From the NCBI GenBank assembly GCA_030272155.1, contig CP126193.1, positions 2,170,001 through 2,234,000 on the forward strand: a stretch of 64,000 bases of DNA. The letters are read 5' to 3'. This document shows, in pieces, positions 49,379-59,373 of the stretch. Each line of letters begins with the position of its first letter. Within the stretch, counting starts at the first letter, position 1. Below the pieces are notes generated by a model. That model ran no database searches. It was not told where the DNA came from and worked only from the letters and a program-made list of their open reading frames with translations. The position numbers were made by a program, and so were the translations under genes. This DNA is from Tetradesmus obliquus. Lineage: Eukaryota > Chlorophyta > Chlorophyceae > Sphaeropleales > Scenedesmaceae.

Positions 49379-50229
49379 AGTGTGGTGCTGTTTGGTGTTG
49401 CTGCCGAGGAGAGCGGAGATGATGCTGAACACCTTGAGCCGCATCTGCAGGCCAACAGCAGCAAAATAACAAAACACAACAGGCGTCAGCCATTCAATCA
49501 AGACACATGTAGGCGTATGGGCTGAATTGGGCTGCTGCCCAGCACAGTAGCCGACAGCTGACAGCCTGGACGATCTGCACAAGATTGCATCCTTGACCTG
49601 CCTCACATCACTTGCCGCAAGCATATGACATGATGCGACAGTAATGCAAGGCGCGCGCGGCTCATCAGTTGTAGCACCTACACTACCACCATCACAGGCT
49701 GTCAATCTCAACACCAAAATACAATTCAACGGCACCCCAAATCCCAAGAAGTCCTACACCTCCCCCTCACCTCCTCAGTTGCTGCGCCAGGTGGCAACGC
49801 CAGCAGCCGTGCTGCTGCCTGCAGCACTGGCAGCACCTGATCCTGCTCCAGACCCTGCACCCGCTGCAGCAGCGCCAGCACGCACTGCAGCGCAGCCTCT
49901 GCAGCGCGGTCGTTCTTCATAGCTGGCACTGTTACGGCTGCAGTCCGGCCGGTACCACTGCTGCTGCTGCTTGCCGGAGACCTGGCAGCTGCTGCTGACT
50001 CAAGCATGAACAGCAACGGGTACATTACATAATCAAAGCATGCCTTCAAGCCAACTGGTTCTGCTGCTGCGAGTGCAGCTGCGAGACTGTCGAGCGTCTG
50101 CTGCAGCTGCTGTGGCTGTGCTCGCAGGAACAGCAGCTGCGAGCACAGCGGCTTGAGTTGGCTGAACACGCGGGCCTTTGCCTCTGCTGCTGCTGGCCCA
50201 CCCAGCAGCTGCGCTATTGCTGCCTCCAT
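42779..50229 (-). CDS. TTI1: TTI1, HEAT-repeat subunit of the TTT (TELO2-TTI1-TTI2) complex
   Basis: Seven exons in phase give 1,630 residues: 50229-49771, 49444-49108, 48373-47441, 46857-46420, 46016-45553, 45278-44886, 44647-42779. The N-terminus LKACFDYVMYPLLFMLES matches the conserved TTI1 start (human: LQQYILFPLRF). The central LGQLVGQNADYVVDGVCKRL followed by HPRAPQLLAALL is the most diagnostic TTI1 motif, and the C-terminal part begins GYVLPFLHILQSV. TTI1 works with TELO2 and TTI2 as an HSP90 co-chaperone that stabilises PIKK kinases (TOR, ATM, ATR). The protein is longer than the human one (about 1,090 residues) mainly through Gln, Ser and Ala runs. The start is the first ATG; a TTG-initiated extension is unlikely. 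Confidence 0.88.
46815..47160 (-). repeat. Four tandem copies of a TTI1 exon start
   Basis: On the plus strand GGCTTGCTGAAGATGCTGGC recurs at 46821, 46914, 47005 and 47107. The copy at 46821 belongs to the real exon (acceptor at 46858). The others are diverged exon starts in the preceding intron that code variants of PPLVSASIFSKP. Unit about 91-102 bp. Confidence 0.9.
48650..49145 (-). repeat. Five tandem copies of a TTI1 exon end and donor
   Basis: The real exon end (coding LAKQLLAAG, donor at 49107) has copies beginning near 48655, 48768, 48880 and 48985, each with CACCTGC-type donor sequence (plus strand) and the following codons. Unit about 105-115 bp. Confidence 0.9.
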
Positions 50230-50421
50230 GCTAGTGTGAGGCTGTGCTGGCTGCTGAAATACGAACGGCTCCTCCACCAACAGTCCAGTCAGCTGCTGAC
50301 CAGGACGAATTCTGTGCAGACAGGGCTTGCAGCTGTGGCTGCTAAGAGATGGCTAGGTGGTGCCAAGTGTGCCTGTGCCAGTAGCACAATCTCCTATGGC
50401 CAGACGCGCTCACTGCTGGTG

Positions 50422-50437
50422 TTACAGTCCTGTTACA
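50422..50437 (-). terminator. Two TGTAA signals overlapping and following the TMEM234-like stop
   Basis: On the minus strand TGTAA covers the stop codon (50437-50433) and is repeated at 50426-50422. Only 203 bp separate this stop from the TTI1 ATG downstream, so a very short 3' untranslated region makes sense. Confidence 0.45.
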
Positions 50438-50792
50438 GGAGACACAGCAGCAGCCCTGCCCCAACCAGCATGCAGCCAGGCAGCAGGTACTGCAGCTTGT
50501 ACTGCTCTCCAAGGCACAGGTCAGCTACTGCGTTTGCTGCAATTGACACAGCGTTGGCGATCGGCACCGCCCTTGATATGTCAGCTGCGTTGGCTAGCAG
50601 CAGCACAAAGAGTGCAGATCCTGACTGGTTAATCAGCCAAGGCAGGATTAGTCCCAGCTGCAGCCAAGCCCAAAAGCCACAGCCAGGGTGCTGTCGTTGG
50701 TATTGCTCCACTTGCAAGGAGCCGCGTTTAATGAGTGGATTTGTACTGCCCCAGATCAGTCCCACCAGCAAGCTTGCAACTGCAGACCACAT
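50433..50792 (-). CDS. TMEM234-like small membrane protein (DMT superfamily)
   Basis: Uninterrupted frame of 119 residues from ATG at 50792. It has four predicted hydrophobic segments. LLVGLIWGSTNPLIKRGS matches the WGGTxPLLKR start of TMEM234/UPF0546, and NQSGSALFVLLLANAADISRAVPIANAV matches the family core (NQxGSLLYYLTLASTDLxLAVPxxNS). The function of the family is not established; membership of the drug/metabolite-transporter fold is known. The stop TAA lies inside a TGTAA. It is intronless, unlike most neighbours, as is the divergent TIC20 gene. Confidence 0.8.
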   Translation of the reverse strand: MWSAVASLLVGLIWGSTNPLIKRGSLQVEQYQRQHPGCGFWAWLQLGLILPWLINQSGSALFVLLLANAADISRAVPIANAVSIAANAVADLCLGEQYKLQYLLPGCMLVGAGLLLCLL

Positions 50793-51272
50793 GCACTAAG
50801 TCGCGTTGAGTCTGTGCTGTGTGTTTGTTCAACTTGGCTGCTTGCCCATGCAAGCTGATGGTCTGTCACTGGGAGACTTGTGCCTGCAGTGTGCTGCTGC
50901 TGCTGTTGCTACTGTTGGTACGTAATATGCACTGAACGAACAGCACAAGTCGCTTACACTTTAATCTGCAACTCAACGATAGCGCATGCGCATGCTTTTG
51001 CTGCTGCACCTGCAGCACTTGTGCAGGCTTGGTTGGGGCTCAGCAGGCAGTAACATACTTGTCACTGCAGTCACAAGCCACCGGCAGCTCCCGCTGTGGC
51101 TTTGAACGTAGCAACGTCTGTTTCTAGCTGCCAATGAGCGCGCTTATCTTTTGTCTGTGTTGATAGTGCCGATCCAGCTGGCGTACGCACCCCGCACACG
51201 CTGAAAACGCCTGCAGCGACGTGATCAGCACGTGTTTGGCACTGTATTACGTTATATCAACGTTTTACGCAG
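50793..51272. promoter_or_regulatory. Divergent promoter region, TMEM234-like and TIC20
   Basis: 480 bp between opposite start codons. An AT-rich stretch GTATTACGTTATATCAACGT at 51244-51263 sits about 10-30 bases before the TIC20 ATG. No other element recognised. Confidence 0.4.
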
Positions 51273-51962
51273 ATGGCAGCATTCATGCATGCAGGTCCGA
51301 GGGCCCTGATGAGCAGTACTGTCAGCAGCAGCAGGTCAGCTAGCACAGCTCGCCTGCTAGCTCCAAAGAGCTTCACTTCCGGCACCCCGCTGGCGTTCCG
51401 CAGCAAGGCATCATCAGCATCAACAACAGCAGCGAAGCAGCAGTCCAGGGCGCGCTGCGTTGCTGTTGCAGCGCGCTCTAGCAGGGGTGGAGGCAGCCCA
51501 GACATCCAGGAGAGGGTTTTGGCTGCAGTGCCATACCTGCTGCCCCTGCTGGACTCCTTTGGATATGGCCGCTTCCTGTTCTACCAGTACCCAGTCATCC
51601 GCAGTTTCATCTCTCCCCTGGCGCCGCTACTGGGCGTCTACAGCTCGGTGCCATTTGCGCCGCTGCTGTGCTTTTTCGCAGTGTACCTCGGCATTGTGCA
51701 GAACCAGCAGTGGTCAAGGTTTGTGAGGTTCAACGGCATGCAGGCAATGCTGCTGGACATTCTGCTGATCCTGCCGCGCCTGGCAGAGCAGGTCTTCAGC
51801 ACACCCACTGGCGGGTGGGGCCTGCAGGCATACATCACAGCGCAAAACACGATCTGGGTGTTCATTGCGGTGTGCGTGGTGTATGGTGTGGTGTCGTCTC
51901 TGCTGGGCCAGGCTGCGAGGATACCGCTGGTGGCGGACGCAGCTGAGCAGCAGGTGCGGTAG
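51273..51962 (+). CDS. TIC20: TIC20-family protein of the chloroplast inner envelope
   Basis: Single-exon gene, 229 residues. Residues 1-68 are rich in Ser, Ala, Arg and Thr with almost no acids (TVSSSRSASTARLLAPKSF, ending near RARCVAVAARSS), a typical chloroplast transit peptide. The mature part has four hydrophobic segments and the TIC20 signature FLFYQYPVIRSFISPLAPLL, then YLGIVQNQQWSRFVRFNGMQ followed by LDILLILP. TIC20 forms part of the protein-conducting TIC translocon; the divergent TIC20-II/IV/V-type members share these motifs, and I cannot tell which subgroup this is. Confidence 0.85.
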   Translation: MAAFMHAGPRALMSSTVSSSRSASTARLLAPKSFTSGTPLAFRSKASSASTTAAKQQSRARCVAVAARSSRGGGSPDIQERVLAAVPYLLPLLDSFGYGRFLFYQYPVIRSFISPLAPLLGVYSSVPFAPLLCFFAVYLGIVQNQQWSRFVRFNGMQAMLLDILLILPRLAEQVFSTPTGGWGLQAYITAQNTIWVFIAVCVVYGVVSSLLGQAARIPLVADAAEQQVR

Positions 51963-53670
51963 TGCAGCAGCAGCATCAGCGATGCTGCGGCGGCGGCGGT
52001 GCGGGCGGCGGTGGTGGCATTGGTTGTGCCGCCTGCGGCAGCAGCAGCAGCGGTGGTTGCAGTCAGGCGTTGTTACGGTGTCTGGTGGTTTTCTGGGCAG
52101 TTGCTGTGGCCCGGTGTAGCTCTTGTGTTTGGTACACACCTGTGTGTCTCTCAGGCGCAGCAAGCTGAACGCATCATGTGTGCTGTAGCTGTTATGTGTG
52201 ATGCATTTGAGCAGTTGAGCAGCTGGCAGGGCACGCTGGTGCTGAGCTGAGCTACGCTTGCACGTGCCTCACAATTCCGAGGCATTGACGCTGTTGTCAC
52301 ATTTTTGTCGCAGCTGTTGTTGTGTTCTGGGGCATGCAGGCTTCATCCTCATTTCTGTGTCACTGATCATGATCATGATTGAGTTGAGCTGGGCGCCAGC
52401 TGTCAAAGGGGCTGCTGCTAGCATGTTGTGCCTGCTGGGCGGACTGACTTTGGAGCGATGGGCAGCTGACAGTGTGCAGCGGCACAGGTTTTTGCCTTGG
52501 TGCTGTCCACGGCTATTCATGTTTTCATATGTCCATCAGGAGCGACTGGCTGTCTTGCCAGACCCAGCATATATATATCGTGGATCGTGTGACTTGTTGA
52601 TCTGTTGACTTACACCCGTGCTGTAAAACGTCGAATATCCATACAGCTGCTGTGCTGGCAGAGCTGGCTGAGTAGTGGCGGTGGCTGCAGCAGGCTTCCC
52701 TGCAGCGTCTGGCTGTCACTTGGTTGCTTGTTCACAAGCACTTCAAGTGCGATAAGTTATCGACGGTGTGGAGGGTCTCGAGACACCGTGACGCATGCGC
52801 AGTGTGCCGCACCACAGCCAGTGGCGTTGAGCGGCTATGATGGCTATCCAGCTACTGCCAGTAGCTGTTACAGTGTAACAGAACCTTGCGCAACATGTAG
52901 TCGTAGCATCGTGTTACAGTGGGCAGCAGTCACTACAACATTTGTGATCAGCGGCCTCTCTTGTGCAGTCAGCATCGCGCTGTTGATAGATGCAAAGACA
53001 CATGAACACACCAACACTACCGTATGCTCTGACAGTAGGGCTGCACCACAGATGCACCAAAGCCCACGACTGACCAGAAGTGGCTTTGCCTGGAGCCTGC
53101 AGAACTCAGGCTACCAATAGCTTGCAAGCAGCTGCAAGACAGGCGCCACACGCATGCTATGTCTTAAGCAGCCGCGTCTGCGCATTATCAACAGCAGCAG
53201 CAGAGCCACAACAGCAACATGGCTCGCCACAATGTGCCACACTGCAGTACGGCAGCCACGCCAGCACCTCAAACTGACCCACGATAATATCGACATCATG
53301 CAGAACAGACACTGCATCCGACATGCCCGAAAACCCAGCAACAGTGCTCAAGCGTGGAGGCGACACAAAACATGCTGTCGCCTACCACGCATCCGGCCAA
53401 CTTGTAAACTTCATCAGCATCGCCTCCGGCCCCTTCTTGGCTGGAACAGCAGCAGCAGCCATGCCTGCTGCACCTGCCACCAATCGTGCCCCTTCACAAA
53501 ATGCAGCCAGCACATGGTGAAACCTTTCCTGCAAGCCAAGGCCCAGCGCACGCCGCTCTCACAGCACGCAGGACCTGCCAACCTGCTCCCGCTTCGCCTG
53601 CTGCGGCAGCAGCCGCTCAGCCAGCTGTTGCAGCCACTCGGCTCCACATCAGCTGCGGCTGTCAGGCCGC

Positions 53671-53706
<36 letters not shown>

Positions 53707-53714
53707 GCTGCAGC
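51963..53714. other. Convergent 3' region of TIC20 and SmB
   Basis: No supported gene. First TGTAA after the TIC20 stop is at 52622. For SmB, TTACA (minus TGTAA) occurs at 52914, 52868 and 52610. An exact 7-bp inverted repeat CTGTTACAGTGTAACAG at 52865-52881 carries a TGTAA on each strand. The transcripts may therefore end close together or overlap. Confidence 0.4.
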
Positions 53715-54504
53715 TCACTGGGGCGGGGGACGCGCGCCAGGCATGCCTGGAGGGGGCATTCCTGGGGGAGGCATGCCGGGGCGCATCTGCAGCCATGATC
53801 AACAAGAGCAGTGAAGCAACAGAGCGAGTTACGCAATGCGGTGCAGGCAGGGTGTAGCACAGGGAGCGCGATAGCAAGTGCCATACAGTGAGCGGACTAT
53901 GCTGTGGCAGATCAGATGCTGCACAGTAGCTGGGGGGATGCAGGGAAGGCGTGCAGACAAGCGCGGAGCGAGGCTGCTGCTGACGCGTCGCTGCTGTGCA
54001 GTTGCCCTGTCTGTGATCGTTGTTCTGCGGCACATGTGTTGTGAGCAGGCAAAACAATCATGTGCATGGTGAGCTGGGCGTGACAGTCAACTCCAAGGTG
54101 AGCTACAGAACTGAATGTATACAGGATAAAAGTGAACATGTAAAGATTTGAAAATGCTGCAGGTGAATTGCTGCACTCACCCCTGGTGGCATCATGCCCA
54201 TGCCCGGAGGAGGCATCTGCAGCAACGCAGCACAAAGCACAACAGAGCAGCACAGCGCATGCATGAGCGACTCGTGCGGAGTTGCAGCATGGTGGCAACT
54301 TGCAGCTGAATCCAGTTCTGCGCTATATTGTCCATGTATAACACGCCGCAAGCTGGAGCGTGCATTGATGCAGTAAGGCGCGCGCTCACAGCGCCACGCC
54401 ACTGACGCAGCTTGACCAACCACAGCAGCACATGCACGTGTACAGCGCTGCAGTAGGCAGCTCCAAGCACTGTGCAGCGCAATGATGCTACCCGGCTTGT
54501 ACTG

Positions 54505-54548
<44 letters not shown>

Positions 54549-54928
54549 TCACCCCTGGGAAGCCAGGAGGAGGCATGCCAGGGGGCATACCCGGCCGCAT
54601 CTGCACAGCAGCAGCAGCAGCAGCAGGGGCACAAGCAGGCACGGGTCAGTCAAAGGTCGAGTCCGTATGTTTCAAACAAACTTGCAACTTGCAAGCAACA
54701 AGCAATGGCACGTGCAGCGATCGCAACAAGCATATCAATGCAAATGCAGACCAGTCTGCCGGCTGCAGGGTGAGCGCAAACATGATAATCTCTTATTTGT
54801 ATAGTTAATTTTCTGTTGATCTAGTATGTGTCACTCACCCCCGGGTGCATGCCCATGGGTGGCCCGCCTGGAGGGGGCATGCCGGGCCGCATGCCGGGGG
54901 GCATGCCCATGGGGGGAGGGCCTGCAGC

Positions 54929-54969
<41 letters not shown>

Positions 54970-56864
54970 GTTGGAAGTCAGCAGTGAGGTGTGAAGCTGG
55001 CATATTGGATCTGGACATGCCGCGCTCACTGCAATCCACATGCAAACATTTGATGCCTCAAACATCCATACGTAACGGTACACTTCGCTATCCTGCTTGC
55101 ATGCATCCAAATGCGACCATCGCTCTCTGTCAACATATGTGCGCCTGGCTGGCCCTCTACATACCTCCTGGAGGCCGCATGCCTGGCTGTGGCGGCATGC
55201 CTGCTGCTGGCGGCCCGCCGGGCGGCCGCATCATGGGCGGCGCCGTCACCTGGGGGCGGGGCGCCATCATGCCGGGGGCTGGCGCGCCCACGCCGCGCCC
55301 GGGGCCTGCAAGGCCCTGCGCAGCGACAGAAGCAACATGCAGGGGTTGGTTGTATTGTTGGAGGAGCAATGGTTATGTCATGGAATGAGTTGTGGTTGCG
55401 CTGGATGCTTGCTGACGCAGAGGTGGCATGTGTGCGGATGCAGCATGCGAGGTGTGACTGCACCAAAGGTGAAGATTGCGCGATCATGACGTGATCAAGA
55501 CGTGAGCGTGTAGTGGCGTGATGCAGCAGCAGGGTTAAGCGAAGATGATATTGACGCAGAACCGATGTGATGCGCCATAATGTTATGCAGCAGCAGTGTC
55601 TGCCGGCTCACCGCTGGGGCCTGGCCAGGCACGCCCACTGGCAGCCCCCTGCCTGCTGCTCTGCCCACGCCAGGGCCAGCCTGCGCAGCACGCAGCAGCA
55701 GAAACACACAAATATACACATGATTATACATGTACATGAAGAGTGTGTGTGGTATGACAGCAAGAGTGCTGCGATTGATGGCTGTCAGTGAGTTGTGCGG
55801 GTAGTGACAGGCCGGCTGGCCGTGGCCACACGACAAACACAGGCACTGTGATGTGCGACAAAGTTGATGTAACTTTGATGCAGCAAAGATGATGTTATGA
55901 CTGGTAAGCAGGAGAGCTGCTGGAAGCATCCATTGCCTGAAGCAGAGTCAGCAAGCAGGCAATTTCATGGTGCTTTTGCTTACGCTGCCACACACATGTC
56001 ACATCTTGCGGGCTAGCACCCCACTGGCAGCAAGCACACATAAAAGACAAGCAAGCGTGCAGCAAGCCTGAGGCCACTCACAGGTGCCACCTGCTGCTTT
56101 GCTGGCCGCGTCTCCTCTGCAGGGGGCGGCCCCTCAATGGTGAGCGAGATGATCTCGTCACCACGCAGCAGCAGCATGCCCAGCACGCGGCGCTCCTCAC
56201 GCTGCAGGGGCAGCAGGGGGACAGCAGGGGGACAGCAGGGGAACAGCAGGGCAACAGCAGCGGTACAGCAGGCCAACAGGGGAGGGCAGGTGAGGCAGCA
56301 TCAAGCAAAGTAAGCTGGGCACTAGGCTGATACAGGCAGTAAGGACGGGCTGCAGCTGTGCAGCTGGGGCACTGCAGTCAAGCCAACAGGAAGCACGACT
56401 GCTTGGCACAGTGCTGATCTAGAGAACGGCTGCTTGCCGATGGCGACACGGCAAGTCTAAAGCAGCTACAAGCTGTACAGCTTAGGCACAGGGCGACCGC
56501 TGCTGCTGTTGGCAGGTAACAAAGAATGCTGCTGGCACTGCTGCTGCTGCTGCTGCTGCTGCCAGGCTCGCACCTCATCTTCTGACTTGCCCTTCTTAGG
56601 CGGCAGCTTCCTGAACTCCTCCGAATCACCCAGCACAAGGTTCATGTGCCGATCATATGCCATGAATCTGCAGGAACAGCAAGAACAACATGAGGGAGGC
56701 TGATCCTTGTTGGCTATGTGACTGCTGCTGCTGGTACCTAGCAGGGCTCGCTGCAGCTCGATCGTGAGCACTTGCCTGCCGCATATTTGCCTGCCGTCTG
56801 TAAGTGTGACCCGCATGCGGTAGTTGACATACTGCAGCAGCTTCCCAGTCCGAGACAGCGACAT
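53715..56864 (-). CDS. SNRPB: Small nuclear ribonucleoprotein SmB/B'
   Basis: Nine exons in phase give 253 residues: 56864-56776, 56667-56574, 56201-56082, 55680-55612, 55315-55165, 54921-54839, 54600-54553, 54216-54181, 53786-53715. The Sm fold is complete: [18 protein letters not shown] (Sm1 start), [20 protein letters not shown], then [20 protein letters not shown] (Sm2). The [15 protein letters not shown] segment and the Pro/Gly/Met-rich tail ([23 protein letters not shown]) are characteristic of SmB. The protein is part of the heptameric Sm ring of U1, U2, U4 and U5 snRNPs. The first intron uses a GC donor (AG|GCAAGT at 56776/56775), needed to join GRQICGR to FMAYDRH. The tail is split over five small exons, four of which end in PG before GTGAGT or end in phase. 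Confidence 0.95.
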
Positions 56865-59373
56865 CTTGGGAGTGCTACTGCTGTTCACTCCAGTACAGGC
56901 CGAGGTGCCCCGGCTGACCCGGGATGCTTTGTGACGTCAGCTATATCAAGAAGTAAAGATCTACACGGCGTGTACAAGGATGGTCGTCGCAACACACTTC
57001 AAGTAGAGCACAAGACTGGCTGCTGAGCTCCAGGAAACCCAGTCCAGACGCTGGTGCTATCGAATACGCTTGATCACGAACCTATGGTGCTTCTCGCGTT
57101 CATAGTGCTTAGGCCTGGCGGATCAGGCACCCACTGTCACCGGAAGCCAGACAGCCAGGCATAACAGCAGCAACTCCCATTCAAGAGCTTGCCTTGGATT
57201 ATTGCAGCTGCTACGGCGGCCGTGTGCTTGTTTTTTCGGCTGTCTAACGCAATTCTATCGGATTGGGCATAAGTCTGGCGCTAATGCGGCTCGCCCAACT
57301 GCACTGCCTGTCATGGATACCCCTGGTCCAGGTCACCTGAGTCAAGACTGCTCAAGGCACCAGCAATGCAGTACATGCACCAGCTTCAGTCTCATAATAT
57401 AATTCACAGTGCCGAATATGGCTCAGGAGTCCTGAGCAGGCCTGCACCAGGTGCTGCAACCAGCGCTCCAGACACGCACGCAGTTGCTGTGGCAAGTGGC
57501 GCATCTGGCAGCCCCAGCAGCCGCCCGGCGTGGCTTGCAGCGTCAATTGTATGCTCAGTCATTTAGGGTGGCCCACCAACGATGCTGAGCACGATGCTCA
57601 ACTTGCGTCAGCGTGTGATTTGAGGCACAGCTGGACATGACCGACAAGCTCAGCGGCACTAGTGCCTGCTGCATACCACCCTGCACCTGCTGTCCTGCCA
57701 CCAGAAGATGCAGCGGTGGCATGCTGTTGTTGCTGGCGCACGTGCTCAGCAGCAGGTTGGAGCACAAGATGCTGCAGCAGCAGGCCTGCTCCTGGCCTGA
57801 AAGCGCCCTGGTGCACAAAGCCCTCAGGGGCTGCCTAAGGCTGCACAGCAGGCTGCTGCTCAGGCTGCTCCTCCCTTCCAAAGGAAGAATATTTTCACCA
57901 AAGCATGATGCAGCCCCTGGATTTTGCAAAACCGAAGCAAATGCAGCACTACGCACCTTCAAGCCTTGATGCGGGCTACGCAGGCAACACCTTGCCAGCG
58001 GCCCTGTGCTGCACGGCAGTGCGGCAGATGCAAGTTTCAGATGGCATATGTCGCTGGTGATGCTCTTCTGTGGCGCAGACATGCCTTAACCGACTGACTG
58101 CCCAGCCCATCGTGGCAGTGCCATGTCAGCCACTGGCACGAGTTGCAGGCAGCATGCCACCTCTTATCCACCTGCGGGCATCTGCCATACGTCGATTGGC
58201 AGGTGTGCCTGATCTAGTTGTAGGGCTGGTCATAAGTGGCTGATACAGTGTACAACAGTACAGAGTTTCCGCGCTGAACAGGTGGCTCAGCCTCGCGCCA
58301 TAGGTGTATACAGAGCCTGACTCTGGGCTGAACCTAGCGCTCCTGAGGATGAGGCTGGAACTCCATGCAATGGAGCTGCATAATCAACAGTTACCCTCGT
58401 TGTCAACGCAACAAGTCACAAGGCTCAGGTTGCATTCTGATGATCTTCCTGAGAACATCTGCTCAGCTGGTGCAGCAGCAGCTGGTGCTGCCAGTTCTAG
58501 GGGTGCTGCTGCTATCCTCTGTCAGGAAGCAGTATGGGCCTGCCCAGCAAACATCAGACGTTTCAGATGTTGGGCCGCTGACGTCCTTTGAACGATCCAG
58601 CATCCTTTGGAAAGCCAGAACCCTTCTCAGTCGATTGTTCAGTACATCCTCGCTTTCTGCGCCCAAGGTCGCCCCTTCGCCCTGAGATGATTCACATCTA
58701 CATTAGAAACATTTTCACTACAACTGCTTATGATATAAGCAGCACTATCGCAGCTTTGTTGTTGAGCAGTGCTCTCGCCATCTTGCTTAGGTGAGCGCAG
58801 AATCGGCTCAGTGCGCTGCAAAGTAAGCAATCCTTTTCTCATTTGCTGCATCCCTGTTGGTGGCACCGCAGCGGGACCCGCAGCTTGTGATTGCAGACTG
58901 CTGCCGCTTGGCCTCATGGCAGCCGCACAGAAGCACCTGCTATTGACACTTCTATGATTGTGCTGTTCCCGCTTGCTGTGATGTGAACGCTGCAGCCGGC
59001 TCTACAGTTCGTGGACCACCGCGAAGCGTGTGCAGGACCTTTCTGTCTGGCTGTTTGCTGGTGTGCCGTTGCGCGTTTATTAGGTGAGTTCGGCAGTGCT
59101 AAGTAGGCGGCAGTGGCAGCCTGGGGATTGTGGGCAACGGGAGCAGGCTGCACTCTGGCGTATTGGGATCGCTCGGCCGCTTACTTGCACTTTGTTAACG
59201 CTTTCCGTCTTTTCTGGTGCTCTGCATGCAGGAGGCTGCTTGCAGCTGGATTTCAGGGTGTGTACAGTCGCCCGATGCTCGCAAACTCCTGATCTTGCTG
59301 CAGCAGCCGTCGACCGCCTTCCAGCTTCTTTCCACAGCATTTCAGGGCGTTTTCCAGCGTCAGTGGGCGCGGC
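56865..59373. other. 2.5-kb divergent intergenic region, probable 5' leader of the Q-rich gene
   Basis: No supported protein gene between the SmB ATG and the Q-rich ATG. A minus frame of 175 codons (57555-58082) has no recognisable domain. A likely leader intron of the Q-rich gene runs from GTGAGT at 59083 to TGCATGCAG ending at 59231. Promoters of both genes must lie here. Confidence 0.4.
59083..59231 (+). other. Probable intron in the 5' leader of the Q-rich gene
   Basis: TTAG|GTGAGT at 59083 and CTCTGCATGCAG ending at 59231 form a consensus pair 140-290 bases before the ATG at 59374. Inference only. Confidence 0.3.

Noticed and set aside
57555-58082. Minus-strand frame of 175 codons upstream of SmB
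   Set aside because: No domain and Ser/Leu/Cys-rich composition; not supported as a gene.
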